55,221 bases of DNA, taken from contig CADCNQ010000019.1 of assembly GCA_902802815.1 (NCBI GenBank), positions 1-55,221 of the forward strand, written 5' to 3'. Positions 1 to 6,274 of the stretch are shown here, piece by piece. Each line of letters opens with the position of its first letter. Position 1 is the first letter of the stretch. This stretch comes from an uncultured Bacteroidales bacterium (GTDB taxonomy: Bacteria; Bacteroidota; Bacteroidia; Bacteroidales; Bacteroidaceae). The position numbers and the translations under genes were made by a program. The notes beneath the pieces were generated by a model. It was given only the letters and a program-made list of their open reading frames with translations. It did no database searches and was not told the DNA's origin.

Positions 1-1
1 T

Positions 2-139
2 CCCACCGCCATTAACGCCATTGAGGCTGAAGATGCAGAGGATGGTGCTCTGAAGGATGGCAAATACCTCATTGACGGCAAGATTGTCATTGTGAAGAAC
101 GGTGTGAAGTACAGTGCTAACGGTCAAATCTTGAAGTAA
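2..139 (+). CDS. C-terminal end of an exported protein (partial)
   Basis: The last 45 codons of a gene that begins before the window; the frame is open from base 2 to TAA at 137-139. The tail reads YLIDGKIVIVKNGVKYSANG followed by QILK. This resembles the short DGK-IVI-KNGVKY-NGQ tail at the C-terminus of many exported Bacteroidales proteins, where it is thought to act in sorting or anchoring. The catalytic or binding part of the protein lies outside the window, so its function cannot be told. A small peptide gene follows 67 bases downstream and may share its transcript. Confidence 0.7.
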   Translation, partial: PTAINAIEAEDAEDGALKDGKYLIDGKIVIVKNGVKYSANGQILK

Positions 140-149
140 AATAACTAAT

Positions 150-190
150 CCCCTTTTCCACTCTCCCCTCAAGGGGGAGTTGGAGGGGGC
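150..190. repeat. Imperfect palindrome between two genes
   Basis: CTCCCC (163-168) pairs with GGGGAG (174-179) around a 5-base loop. C-rich sequence at 150-159 and G-rich sequence at 182-190 extend the arms imperfectly. No T-run follows, so it is a poor intrinsic terminator. Similar C-rich/G-rich palindromes recur between genes in Bacteroidales genomes. It could be a dispersed extragenic palindrome or an mRNA-stabilising hairpin between the two flanking genes. Confidence 0.5.
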
Positions 191-206
191 TAAAGATAAT
201 ACAACA

Positions 207-401
207 ATGAAAAAGATATATATTGAACCTAAAAACACGGTAGTGGCATTGAGAGTTCGTGATAATGTTATGATAAATGCCAGCGGTGATGGTAATCCGA
301 TACTTGGCGATGGTGGTGGTACACAGGATATGGGAGAGGGTGAGCACTTCGGAGATGCCCGTGAAGTAATTGACGTTCCCGATGCATGGGAAGAATGGTG
401 A
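207..401 (+). CDS. Short Prevotella-type peptide, function unknown
   Basis: A 64-residue peptide starting MKKIYIEPKNTVVALRV and rich in Gly, Asp and Glu, ending DAWEEW. Its N-terminus follows a pattern I know from many small Prevotella genes next to large exported proteins: M-K-K-x-Y-I-x-P, then alternating hydrophobic residues. The C-terminal half is acidic, glycine-rich and variable, with an aromatic end. ATG 207 is preferred over TTG 180 because it begins the conserved part. There is no signal peptide or lipobox. A leader-plus-core layout resembling a modified or exported peptide is possible, but no maturation enzyme lies in the window. A terminator at 537-570 closes the unit. Confidence 0.6.
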   Translation: MKKIYIEPKNTVVALRVRDNVMINASGDGNPILGDGGGTQDMGEGEHFGDAREVIDVPDAWEEW

Positions 402-403
402 TG

Positions 404-451
404 CGGAGCAAGCTCCGAGTGAAGAACGAAGAGTGAAGAGTGAAGAATGAG
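404..451. repeat. Small hairpin followed by a 7-bp tandem tract
   Basis: CGGAGC (404-409) and GCTCCG (412-417) form a 6-bp hairpin with a 2-base loop just after the peptide stop codon. From 417 to 451 the sequence runs in 7-base steps: gagtgaa, gaacgaa, gagtgaa twice, gaatgag. It is non-coding and is one of several tracts in this window with the same period. Confidence 0.65.
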
Positions 452-536
452 AGATTGCTCAAAAACTGTCTCTACACTTTAAGTTGGCTATATTCTTTTC
501 AAGATATAGTAGTTAATTAGTTAATTTGTTTGGAAT

Positions 537-570
537 GAGGTGGCTTGTGAAAGTCGCCTCATTTTTTTTT
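537..570 (+). terminator. Rho-independent terminator
   Basis: GAGGTGGC (537-544) and GTCGCCTC (553-560) form an 8-bp stem with two G-T pairs around an 8-base loop. A run of nine T residues follows at 562-570. It should end the transcript carrying the peptide gene at 207-401. Confidence 0.85.
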
Positions 571-596
571 GTTACCCACAAAAATTTCATGTCTCC

Positions 597-622
597 GATG
601 TCCCCGATGTCCATCTTTTGGG
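597..622 (+). repeat. 26-bp inverted repeat, left copy
   Basis: A 26-base segment with the core GATGTCCCCGATGTCCATC. A perfect reverse-complement copy lies at 1064-1089, about 440 bases away, and the BRO-N remnant sits between them. The left flank (591-600) adds a further 9-base step of the same motif, giving period-9 units of the form TCyCCGATG. Confidence 0.8.
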
Positions 623-716
623 GCGGTCTGAATAAACAAACAGAGAAAACCGCCAAAAAGAATCAAACTTTAACTAAAACTCATGAACAGCACAAACTCT
701 TAAATGCAAAGCAATG

Positions 717-983
717 TCAAGCCGAAAACTTTTCTATGACACGGAAAAGCTGCTCAGTATCAGCAACATCCGATAATCGCATTTTGCCGTCTTCTGCACG
801 AAGTTTCAAAGCGTGACAGTTTGTCACGGTTTCATTTCCTTCCTCTTTCAGACGTTGTTTTAGCTTTCTCCAGTACGCTGCAGAATCTTTACTATCCGTC
901 AGCACGCCACATACATCCACAATAGAGAAGTACCACTTCTCTTGCTCATTATCCCCAATTTTAACATTTGCCGAATTTGAATT
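717..983 (-). pseudogene. BRO-N / phage antirepressor-like fragment
   Basis: On the minus strand the frame is open from 983 to the stop at 717. It encodes NEQEKWYFSIVDVCGVLTD, then a stretch with YWRKLKQRL, EGNETVTNCHALKL and MRLSDVADTEQLFRVI. This matches the first half of the BRO-N-type proteins common in Bacteroidales and their prophages. The usual start and first 10-20 residues are missing: an in-frame stop at 984-986 precedes and no start codon fits. The usual C-terminal portion is replaced by EKFSA and a stop. I read it as a decayed remnant bounded by the repeats at 597-622 and 1064-1089. An ORF beginning at a GTG or ATG inside the fragment cannot be excluded. Confidence 0.7.
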
Positions 984-1063
984 TTAACATTTCTATAATG
1001 CTAACAATTAGGCATTTATGCTAAAACCGAGGCTGAAACCGGTCAAAAACAGCCCCAAAATAA

Positions 1064-1089
1064 CCCAAAAGATGGACATCGGGGACATC
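1064..1089 (-). repeat. 26-bp inverted repeat, right copy
   Basis: Exact reverse complement of 597-622. The bases just beyond the two copies also share an A/G-rich, T/C-rich character but differ in detail. Together the pair encloses about 490 bases containing only the BRO-N fragment and AT-rich sequence. Confidence 0.8.
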
Positions 1090-1216
1090 AAAAGAAATGA
1101 AAAGAGAGAAAAGAAAGCTAATCCCCCTGCACCCCCTATATAAAGAAAAGAGTAGAAAAGAAAGAAAAAATAATAAATCCCCTTTAAGGCGTATTATTCC
1201 ATAAGTTGTGTAGGCG

Positions 1217-1238
1217 CAGGTACCCTATTTTGTACCTG
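1217..1238. repeat. Short hairpin in the gene-poor region
   Basis: CAGGTAC (1217-1223) and GTACCTG (1232-1238) form a perfect 7-bp stem around an 8-base loop. The word GTACCCTAT occurs in the loop arm and again just downstream (1236-1246), giving a local direct repeat too. No T-run follows and no gene lies nearby, so its role is unknown. Confidence 0.5.
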
Positions 1239-1317
1239 TACCCTATAAAAAGCGCGCGGACTTTGAGGTACGCAGGCTATGCGCCCGTTTATAATGTACG
1301 CGAGCACACAAAATACG

Positions 1318-1342
1318 TGTCCCCGATGTCTCCGATGTCCAT
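1318..1342 (+). repeat. Period-9 GATGTC motif, third copy
   Basis: TGTCCCCGATGTC followed by TCCGATGTCCAT. It has the same period-9 motif as 597-622 and forms an imperfect inverted pair with 1750-1774, with about three mismatches over 25 bases. The interval between them (about 410 bases) holds a candidate promoter and four 11-bp repeats but no credible gene. Confidence 0.65.
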
Positions 1343-1508
1343 TCTCACGCGTGTGAGTGCGTGCGTAAAAAATTCTAACACGCATTTTTCGCATCTGTGG
1401 TGTTACGACACTCCGGAAACTGGAGTTTGCCACAAACAAAAAAAATTTTTTCTCTTAGAACATCAGCGAGTTACAAGGCATATGGGAACTTTTTGATTTT
1501 CGATTTCG

Positions 1509-1516
1509 TATATTTG
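1509..1516 (+). promoter_or_regulatory. Candidate -7 box in the gene-poor region
   Basis: TATATTTG matches the Bacteroidetes -7 consensus TAnnTTTG. It lies 12 bases before four 11-bp direct repeats. A TTTG at 1492-1495 is too close to serve as a normal -33 element. The only ORF that could follow has 16 codons from ATG 1527, so any transcript would be non-coding or a relic. Confidence 0.4.
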
Positions 1517-1527
1517 TAGTGTCAGAT

Positions 1528-1571
1528 GAGACCACGCAGAGACCACGGTGAGACTAAGGTGATACCACAAA
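1528..1571 (+). repeat. Four 11-bp direct repeats
   Basis: Units GAGACCACGCA, GAGACCACGGT, GAGACTAAGGT and GATACCACAAA lie end to end (1528-1538, 1539-1549, 1550-1560, 1561-1571). An 11-base step places each unit on nearly the same face of the helix, as in iteron or operator arrays. They start 12 bases after a -7 box. Confidence 0.65.
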
Positions 1572-1613
1572 ATTGAAATTTTAACCTGAAATCAGATGCA
1601 AATATCCTTGACA

Positions 1614-1735
1614 GAAGGACGAAGGACGAAGGACGAAAGACGAAAACGAAAGACGAAGACGAAAGACGAAGAACGATAACCGATAACCGAAGAACGAAAA
1701 CGAAAACGAAAACGATAACGAAGAACGATAACCGA
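1614..1735. repeat. Low-complexity GAA/GAC/AAC tandem tract
   Basis: The tract begins with three gaaggac units and gaaagac in strict 7-base steps, then drifts through 6- and 7-base variants (gaaaac, gaagac, gataac, gaagaac). The last part resembles the ataacnaaaacg repeats inside the start of the gene at 2095. The reading frames through it encode only low-complexity strings. Confidence 0.7.
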
Positions 1736-1749
1736 AAAATTCACAAAAC

Positions 1750-1774
1750 ATGGACATCATGGACATCGGGGACA
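1750..1774 (-). repeat. Period-9 GATGTC motif, fourth copy
   Basis: The reverse complement starts TGTCCCCGATGTCCATG and continues ATGTCCAT. It forms an imperfect inverted pair with 1318-1342. With the 597/1064 pair this makes four copies in alternating orientation within 1.2 kb. Confidence 0.65.
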
Positions 1775-1807
1775 TAAAATTTTTGCGACTCCAAGGCGGC
1801 GGAGCCT

Positions 1808-1881
1808 AAATGATAAATGATAAATGAGAAATGATAATTCAGTTGACGAGTAAACGAGTAGACGAGTTGACAAGTTGGATG
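1808..1881. repeat. Tandem tract plus dispersed 24-base word
   Basis: At 1808-1835 four 7-base units run aaatgat, aaatgat, aaatgag, aaatgat. From 1841 to 1881 follows an approximately 8-base series around gacgagtt. The 24 bases at 1858-1881 recur exactly at 54760-54783, with looser similarity extending about 16 bases to the left. Confidence 0.7.
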
Positions 1882-1914
1882 AACTTGAAACTTCATGAAA
1901 CTTCGTTCCATAGA

Positions 1915-1974
1915 CATTGCTCACGCTCGGCAGAAATCAAACGAGTTTGTTTCTGCGCTTGCTTAATCGCAATG
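1915..1974. repeat. Long interrupted hairpin element
   Basis: GCAGAAATCAAAC (1930-1942) pairs with GTTTGTTTCTGC (1945-1956) with one bulged base and a 2-base loop. Outside it, CATTGC (1915-1920) pairs with GCAATG (1969-1974). The outer segments between the two stems are unpaired. There is no T-run. The form suggests a dispersed palindromic element rather than a terminator. Confidence 0.6.
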
Positions 1975-2036
1975 TTGAAACCTGAAACCTGAAACCTGAA
2001 ACCTGAAACTATAAACCTGAAACCTGAAACTCGTCA
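1974..2036. repeat. 7-bp tandem tract (cctgaaa units)
   Basis: Nine consecutive 7-base units: gttgaaa, cctgaaa four times, ctataaa, cctgaaa twice, ctcgtca. The phase is kept through the variant units. It ends about 40 bases before the promoter of the peptidase gene at 2095. Confidence 0.75.
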
Positions 2037-2077
2037 ACTAAATTACATTACTCCATTAAACTCTCAACAAAAATTTG

Positions 2078-2085
2078 TATCTTTG
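2078..2085 (+). promoter_or_regulatory. -7 box for the M15-type peptidase gene
   Basis: TATCTTTG ends 9 bases before ATG 2095. With the usual Bacteroidetes spacing the transcript would start within a few bases of the start codon, giving an almost leaderless mRNA. Confidence 0.7.
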
Positions 2086-2094
2086 CAGCCGGAA

Positions 2095-2742
2095 ATGAAA
2101 ATGATAACCAAAACGATAACCAAAACGATAACGAAAACGATAACGAAAACGGTCCTGTTGGTCCTGGCGATGCTGATGATTGCTGAGATGGCCGGAGCTC
2201 GCGAGGGATTTGCCGTGAAGGAGATTCCCGATGAGGTGATGCAGCGTATGCAGCGCGGAGGATCGTACCCGAAGGGATGCCCAGTGAAGCGCTCCCAGCT
2301 GCGCTATCTCACACTGCGCCACTGGAATATGCAGGGCGAGGAAAAGACGGGTGAACTCGTGTGCAACGCACAGATAGCGGACGACCTGCTGGCCATATTC
2401 GAGGAGCTCTACGACGCACACTATCCCATACATTCCGTGCGACTTATCGACGACTTCGGAGCTGACGACGAGGCATCGATGGCGGCCAACAACACATCGT
2501 CGTTCTGCTACCGCAAGGTGGCCGGCACAAAGACGCTCTCACACCACGCCCGCGGAATGGCGATAGACATCAATCCGAAGGACAATCCGCTGGTGCGCCC
2601 CGCACGGAAGGGAGGACCCATACCGAAAGTGGCCCACACCATCACGGAGAGCGACATCTGCTACAAGGCGTTCCGCAAGAGAGGATTCACCTGGGGAGGA
2701 CATTGGCGCACACTGAAAGACTATCAGCATTTCCAGCGATGA
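2095..2742 (+). CDS. Secreted M15-type peptidoglycan peptidase
   Basis: A 215-residue protein with an N-terminal signal sequence. It carries the M15 (VanY/DD-carboxypeptidase) zinc signature: S149-H-H151-A-R-G-M-A-I-D158 supplies two metal ligands, and the C-terminal GGHW...DYQHFQ supplies the third (H212). It should cleave a peptide bond in peptidoglycan stems in the periplasm. The n-region of the signal is unusual: four I-T-K-T steps encoded by near-identical 12-base repeats (2101-2148). ATG 2095 is chosen because the promoter box ends at 2085. Its stop (2740-2742) overlaps ATG 2739, which leads into a broken dprA start. Whether the substrate bond is D-Ala-D-Ala or L-Ala-D-Glu cannot be told. 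Confidence 0.8.
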   Translation: MKMITKTITKTITKTITKTVLLVLAMLMIAEMAGAREGFAVKEIPDEVMQRMQRGGSYPKGCPVKRSQLRYLTLRHWNMQGEEKTGELVCNAQIADDLLAIFEELYDAHYPIHSVRLIDDFGADDEASMAANNTSSFCYRKVAGTKTLSHHARGMAIDINPKDNPLVRPARKGGPIPKVAHTITESDICYKAFRKRGFTWGGHWRTLKDYQHFQR

Positions 2743-2755
2743 ACGAAGAAGCACT

Positions 2756-3736
2756 ATGGCAGCGTGCGAGCATCCGTCGGTGAAGCAGAGGGTGGCACCG
2801 CTCCTGGAGCGTGCGGAGAAGGAGATGGAATGGGCGGAGCGCCACAACATACAATGCATACCCTTCAATGACGAACGCTACCCGAGACGTATGCGGCTCT
2901 GTGCGGACGCTCCCGTGGCGCTGTTTCTCCTGGGTCGCGCAGACCTCAATCCGGAGCGCGTGCTGGCGGTGGTGGGCACAAGGCAAATCACGGAATACGG
3001 ACGCAGGCTCTGCGGGGAATTCATCAGCGAACTGGCACAGAAGAGTCCCGGCACACTCATCGTGAGCGGACTGGCCTACGGTGTGGATGTGCACGCACAC
3101 AAGGCATCGCTGCAATACGGATTGCCGACAGTGGGCGTGCTGGCGCACGGTCTGGATCAGATATATCCCGCGGCACACAGGCAGACAGCGGCCGAGATGA
3201 TAGAGAAGGGCGGAGGGCTGCTGACGGAATTTCCGAGCGGGACACATGTGGAGAGGGCGTATTTCCTGCAGAGAAACCGTATCGTGGCAGGCATGGCGGA
3301 CGCAACGCTGATAATACAGGGAGCGTGCAGGAGCGGCAGCATGGTGACCGCCGACATCACCGACAGTTACGGCAGGGAACTCTTTGCATGCCCGGGACGA
3401 CTGGGCGATGTGCAGTCGGAGGGGTGCAACCGTCTGATAAAAACCCAGAAGGCACATATGATGCTCAGCGTGGACAACCTGCTCGAGGAGATGAACTGGC
3501 CCAACGAACTGCTGCGCAGGCAGACGATGAGCGACGGGGTGCAGCAGACGCTGTTTCCCGACATGACTCCCGAGGAGAGCAGGATAGTGGACGCACTGCG
3601 CGATGCCGACGGATGCACAGCCGGAGAGATAGCACAAAAGACAGGATTGCCGATAGGGAGCCTCAGCGGCCTGCTCTTCAGCATGGAGATGAAGGGCGTG
3701 CTGCGCCAGGGAGCAGGCGGGAGATACACGCTATAG
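2756..3736 (+). CDS. dprA: DNA-processing protein DprA, N-terminus shortened
   Basis: DprA/Smf loads RecA on incoming single-stranded DNA in natural transformation. The Rossmann core is clear: VVGTRQITEYG, VSGLAYGVDVHAH, GVLAHGLD, FLQRNRIVAG and SGSMVTA. A C-terminal winged-helix domain (about 270-326) ends LRQGAGGRYTL. At 326 residues it lacks about 45 residues of the usual N-terminal SAM-like region. ATG 2739, overlapping the upstream stop as ATGA, opens MNEEALWQRASIRR, which looks like a genuine dprA start, but it stops at 2781-2783. The conserved protein continues in another frame, for which ATG 2756 is the first start. A deletion with a frame change is the simplest reading. The core could still fold. 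The gene ends tail-to-tail, overlapping the next gene by 6 bases. Confidence 0.85.
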   Translation: MAACEHPSVKQRVAPLLERAEKEMEWAERHNIQCIPFNDERYPRRMRLCADAPVALFLLGRADLNPERVLAVVGTRQITEYGRRLCGEFISELAQKSPGTLIVSGLAYGVDVHAHKASLQYGLPTVGVLAHGLDQIYPAAHRQTAAEMIEKGGGLLTEFPSGTHVERAYFLQRNRIVAGMADATLIIQGACRSGSMVTADITDSYGRELFACPGRLGDVQSEGCNRLIKTQKAHMMLSVDNLLEEMNWPNELLRRQTMSDGVQQTLFPDMTPEESRIVDALRDADGCTAGEIAQKTGLPIGSLSGLLFSMEMKGVLRQGAGGRYTL

Positions 3737-4696
3737 TTTCACGTCGTCGAGCTTCACGAGGCCGTTGACGATGGCGTAGATGGTGAGGCCCGCCGGGGAG
3801 TGTATCTGCAGTTTGCGGGAGATGTTGCGGCGATGGGTCATCACCGTGTTGACGGAGATGAACATGTTCTCGGCAATCTCCTTGTTGGAAAGACCCTTCA
3901 CCACCTCCACGATGACTTCCTTCTCGCGCTCGGAGAGCTCACCCGCAGATGTGCCGTCCTGACTGTCGGCATCTTCATCCGGGCGGGCGGGATGCTGGCG
4001 CACCTCTTCCTCCAGGCTTGCCACACTCTCGGCAAAGAGAGTGTCCTCCAGACGGCAGTGGGTGAGGAGCTCCTCCTCCATCATATAGATGTCCATGAGC
4101 ACCTCGTTGAGCAGGGTGGCGTTGGAGTCGGAGGGGTAGTATTTGATGATGATGCTCTTGAGCTCGGCACTGCTCTTCCCGATGCTCTCGTGATTGTCCT
4201 GATGCTGGTGGACGAGTGCGGAGAAGCGCCCCTCCTCGGGTATCTTGCCGCTGAGCAGCGTCTCCACGTAGGGGTGCACGTGTTCGTTCTCGTAGTTCAT
4301 GTGGCGGCTCACTTCGGCGGCGTATTCGTCGTAGAACTTGAGGATGAGAAACGCTATCTGGTTGCGGGAGCAGTCGATGGCCTCGATGAGCTTGCGACGG
4401 ATGGCGGGCAGACGGAAGTCCACGAAATAGGTGTGCGAGCGCTTGAGATAGTCGAGCAGCGCCTTCACGTTGACATCCTCGACGAGTTCGCTGAGATGGG
4501 CGTTGTTGCCCGACTTGACGAAATTGACCACAGCCAGGAACGTGCCGGTGTCCACTCCGCATGACTTACAGGCGGCGGCCACGCTCTGGTCGCCGAAACC
4601 GAGTGCCAGATTGAAGCGCGAAAGGATTTGAAGCATCCGATAGTCGTCGCTGATGAGATCGCTCAGGGGGTCTCCTGCATGATATTTTTCGATCAT
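3731..4696 (-). CDS. Hemerythrin-LuxR fusion regulator
   Basis: A 321-residue protein of three parts. Residues 5-75 resemble the ScdA/RIC N-terminal domain (CKSCGVD at 43-49). Residues 80-230 form a hemerythrin-like four-helix bundle with candidate di-iron ligands H88, H132, E136, H165/H169, H213 and E217. Residues 253-315 are a LuxR-type HTH (LSEREKEVIVEVVKGLSNKE, TVMTHRRNISRKL). Hemerythrin domains bind O2, NO or a labile di-iron centre, so I infer an iron- or redox-gated DNA-binding protein. It is cytoplasmic. It is transcribed divergently from the porin/imelysin/cytochrome operon at 4895 across 198 bases, which makes that operon the likely target. The only phosphoacceptor-like domain seen is the hemerythrin one. 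Confidence 0.85.
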   Translation of the reverse strand: MIEKYHAGDPLSDLISDDYRMLQILSRFNLALGFGDQSVAAACKSCGVDTGTFLAVVNFVKSGNNAHLSELVEDVNVKALLDYLKRSHTYFVDFRLPAIRRKLIEAIDCSRNQIAFLILKFYDEYAAEVSRHMNYENEHVHPYVETLLSGKIPEEGRFSALVHQHQDNHESIGKSSAELKSIIIKYYPSDSNATLLNEVLMDIYMMEEELLTHCRLEDTLFAESVASLEEEVRQHPARPDEDADSQDGTSAGELSEREKEVIVEVVKGLSNKEIAENMFISVNTVMTHRRNISRKLQIHSPAGLTIYAIVNGLVKLDDVKL

Positions 4697-4718
4697 AGTA
4701 GATACTTAATTTCGGATG

Positions 4719-4726
4719 CAAAGGTA
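4719..4726 (-). promoter_or_regulatory. -7 box for the hemerythrin-LuxR gene
   Basis: On the minus strand TACCTTTG, about 22 bases before the start codon at 4696. It faces away from the operon promoter at 4860-4867; the shared spacer is the natural place for regulator binding. Confidence 0.65.
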
Positions 4727-4735
4727 CGAAAAATA

Positions 4736-4770
4736 GTTGAGAGTTGAGAGTTGAGAGTTTAAAGTTTGGG
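4736..4770. repeat. 7-bp tandem tract between divergent promoters
   Basis: Units gttgaga three times, then gtttaaa and gtttggg, all in 7-base phase. It lies between the divergent -7 boxes at 4719-4726 and 4860-4867. Confidence 0.75.
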
Positions 4771-4859
4771 TAGAGGGCCTCGGAAATACCCACTTTTAGG
4801 TATCCGAAAGTGTAAAAAAATCATAAATTTTGCGTATTGCGGGACTGCGGAAATCGCCG

Positions 4860-4867
4860 TACCTTTG
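4860..4867 (+). promoter_or_regulatory. -7 box for the porin/imelysin/cytochrome operon
   Basis: TACCTTTG, 27 bases before ATG 4895. A TTTTG at about 4827-4832 lies upstream near -33 distance. The five genes that follow to 11049 are spaced 4-18 bases apart, so this is probably their only promoter. Confidence 0.65.
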
Positions 4868-4894
4868 CAGCCGGAAAAACAAACACAACGCAAA

Positions 4895-6262
4895 ATGAGT
4901 GAAATGAAGCATATGATTATGGCTGCTGTCGTGGGTCTGGCTATGACTCAGACAGCAGCCGCACAGTGGAATGCGGACAGTACGGAATGGGACAGCTACG
5001 AGAGATGGCGCCTGGGCGGATACGGCGAGGCTGTGGCCGCATTCAAGGACTACAAGACCGACCGCATGCGCAACGCAGCGATGGGTGCCACGCGGGAGCG
5101 CCGCAACACAATTGCCATACCGCGCTTCGTGATAGCCGGCGACTACAAGTTCAACAAGCATTGGAACCTCGGCGTGGAGATAGAATTCGAGGCCGGAGGT
5201 ACAGGTACGGCAATAGAGATAGAGGAGGGCGAGAACCAGTTTGAATACGAGACGGAAGTGGAGAAAGGCGGCGAGGTGGCGCTGGAGCAGTTCCACATCA
5301 CATACCATCTGAACCAGTATTTCAATGCCCGTGTGGGCCACATGATAGTGCCCGTGGGACTGACGAATGCCCACCACGAACCCATCAGCTTCTTCGGCAC
5401 GGTGCGTCCCGAGGGTGAAAGCACCATCATCCCGAACACCTGGCACGAGACGGGTATCGGCTTCTTCGGCCAGTTCGGACGGCGATGGGCATCCTTCGAC
5501 TGGGAGGCCCAGATTGTGGCCGGTCTCAATGTGAACGGTTTCCAGCGCAAGACATGGGTGGCAGACGGCAAGCAGGGACTCTTCGAGGTGGACAACTTCA
5601 CATCTCCTGCATACGTGCTGCGCCTGAACTACAGAGGCATCCCCGGACTGCGTCTCGGTGCGAGCGTATATTACTGCAACGACTGCACGAGCAATGCCGA
5701 CCCCAGCAAGGTGTCCGGCTACAACTTCAGCGCACCGCTGGTGATATGGAGTCTGGACGCACAGTATATCAACCGCTGGGTCATAGCGCGTGCGAACGTG
5801 TTGCGCGGACATCTCAGTAACAGTTACAAGGTGGGCGTGGCCAACAATCTCTCACTGGGCAAGAATACGCCCTACAGCCGTATGACACCCGTGGGAGAGG
5901 TGGCCGTGAGCTACGGAGGCGAGGCAGGTCTGCGTCTGAAGGGTTTTGTGCGCAGTCCCAAGATGCCGGACATCATCCCCTTCGTGCGCTACGAATACTA
6001 CAATCCGCACGAGAAAGTGGAAGCTCCCGAACTTCCCGACGCACGGTTCCGCACGAGCATGTGGACAGCGGGTGTCAACTACCGTCCCTTGCCCTATCTC
6101 GTCGTGAAGGCCGATTACACCACACGTCGTATCGGCGGCGGAGCCTACAACAGCGAGAACGAGTTTGCTCTGGGTGTAGCATTCACGGGATGGTTCTTCG
6201 GCGACAAGGCATCGCAGGCCCGCGCTACAGCGAGAAAAGCACGTAAAAAGAACAACAACTAA
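4895..6262 (+). CDS. Outer-membrane porin-like beta-barrel
   Basis: A 455-residue exported protein. A signal peptide (MSEMKHMIMAAVVGLAMTQT...AAAQ) is followed by alternating short amphipathic strands and aromatic girdle residues, as in porin O/P-type barrels. It ends with a basic tail (KARKKNNN), so it lacks the classical terminal aromatic residue. ATG 4895 is chosen because upstream in-frame starts precede the promoter box. It is the first gene of a five-gene operon with an imelysin and two cytochrome lipoproteins, so it probably passes the substrate (iron, another metal or a small ligand) across the outer membrane. The substrate cannot be read from the sequence. Confidence 0.75.
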   Translation: MSEMKHMIMAAVVGLAMTQTAAAQWNADSTEWDSYERWRLGGYGEAVAAFKDYKTDRMRNAAMGATRERRNTIAIPRFVIAGDYKFNKHWNLGVEIEFEAGGTGTAIEIEEGENQFEYETEVEKGGEVALEQFHITYHLNQYFNARVGHMIVPVGLTNAHHEPISFFGTVRPEGESTIIPNTWHETGIGFFGQFGRRWASFDWEAQIVAGLNVNGFQRKTWVADGKQGLFEVDNFTSPAYVLRLNYRGIPGLRLGASVYYCNDCTSNADPSKVSGYNFSAPLVIWSLDAQYINRWVIARANVLRGHLSNSYKVGVANNLSLGKNTPYSRMTPVGEVAVSYGGEAGLRLKGFVRSPKMPDIIPFVRYEYYNPHEKVEAPELPDARFRTSMWTAGVNYRPLPYLVVKADYTTRRIGGGAYNSENEFALGVAFTGWFFGDKASQARATARKARKKNNN

Positions 6263-6274
6263 ACCGATAAGACT

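Noticed and set aside
526..816. Plus-strand ORF in the gene-poor region
   Set aside because: It reads through the terminator and the inverted repeat and has no recognisable domain; the opposite strand carries the BRO-N remnant.
1206..1496. Plus-strand ORF over repeats
   Set aside because: No family resemblance and it crosses the hairpin and period-9 motif; chance open frame.
1527..1577. 16-codon ORF after the -7 box
   Set aside because: It consists of the 11-bp repeats read in frame; too short and repetitive to support as a gene.
2687..3637. Long minus-strand ORF opposite dprA
   Set aside because: It is a shadow of a GC-rich gene: no family features, Cys/His-rich composition, no promoter box.
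4766..4894. Longer N-terminus for the first porin
   Set aside because: It would start upstream of the -7 box at 4860-4867 and hide the signal peptide.
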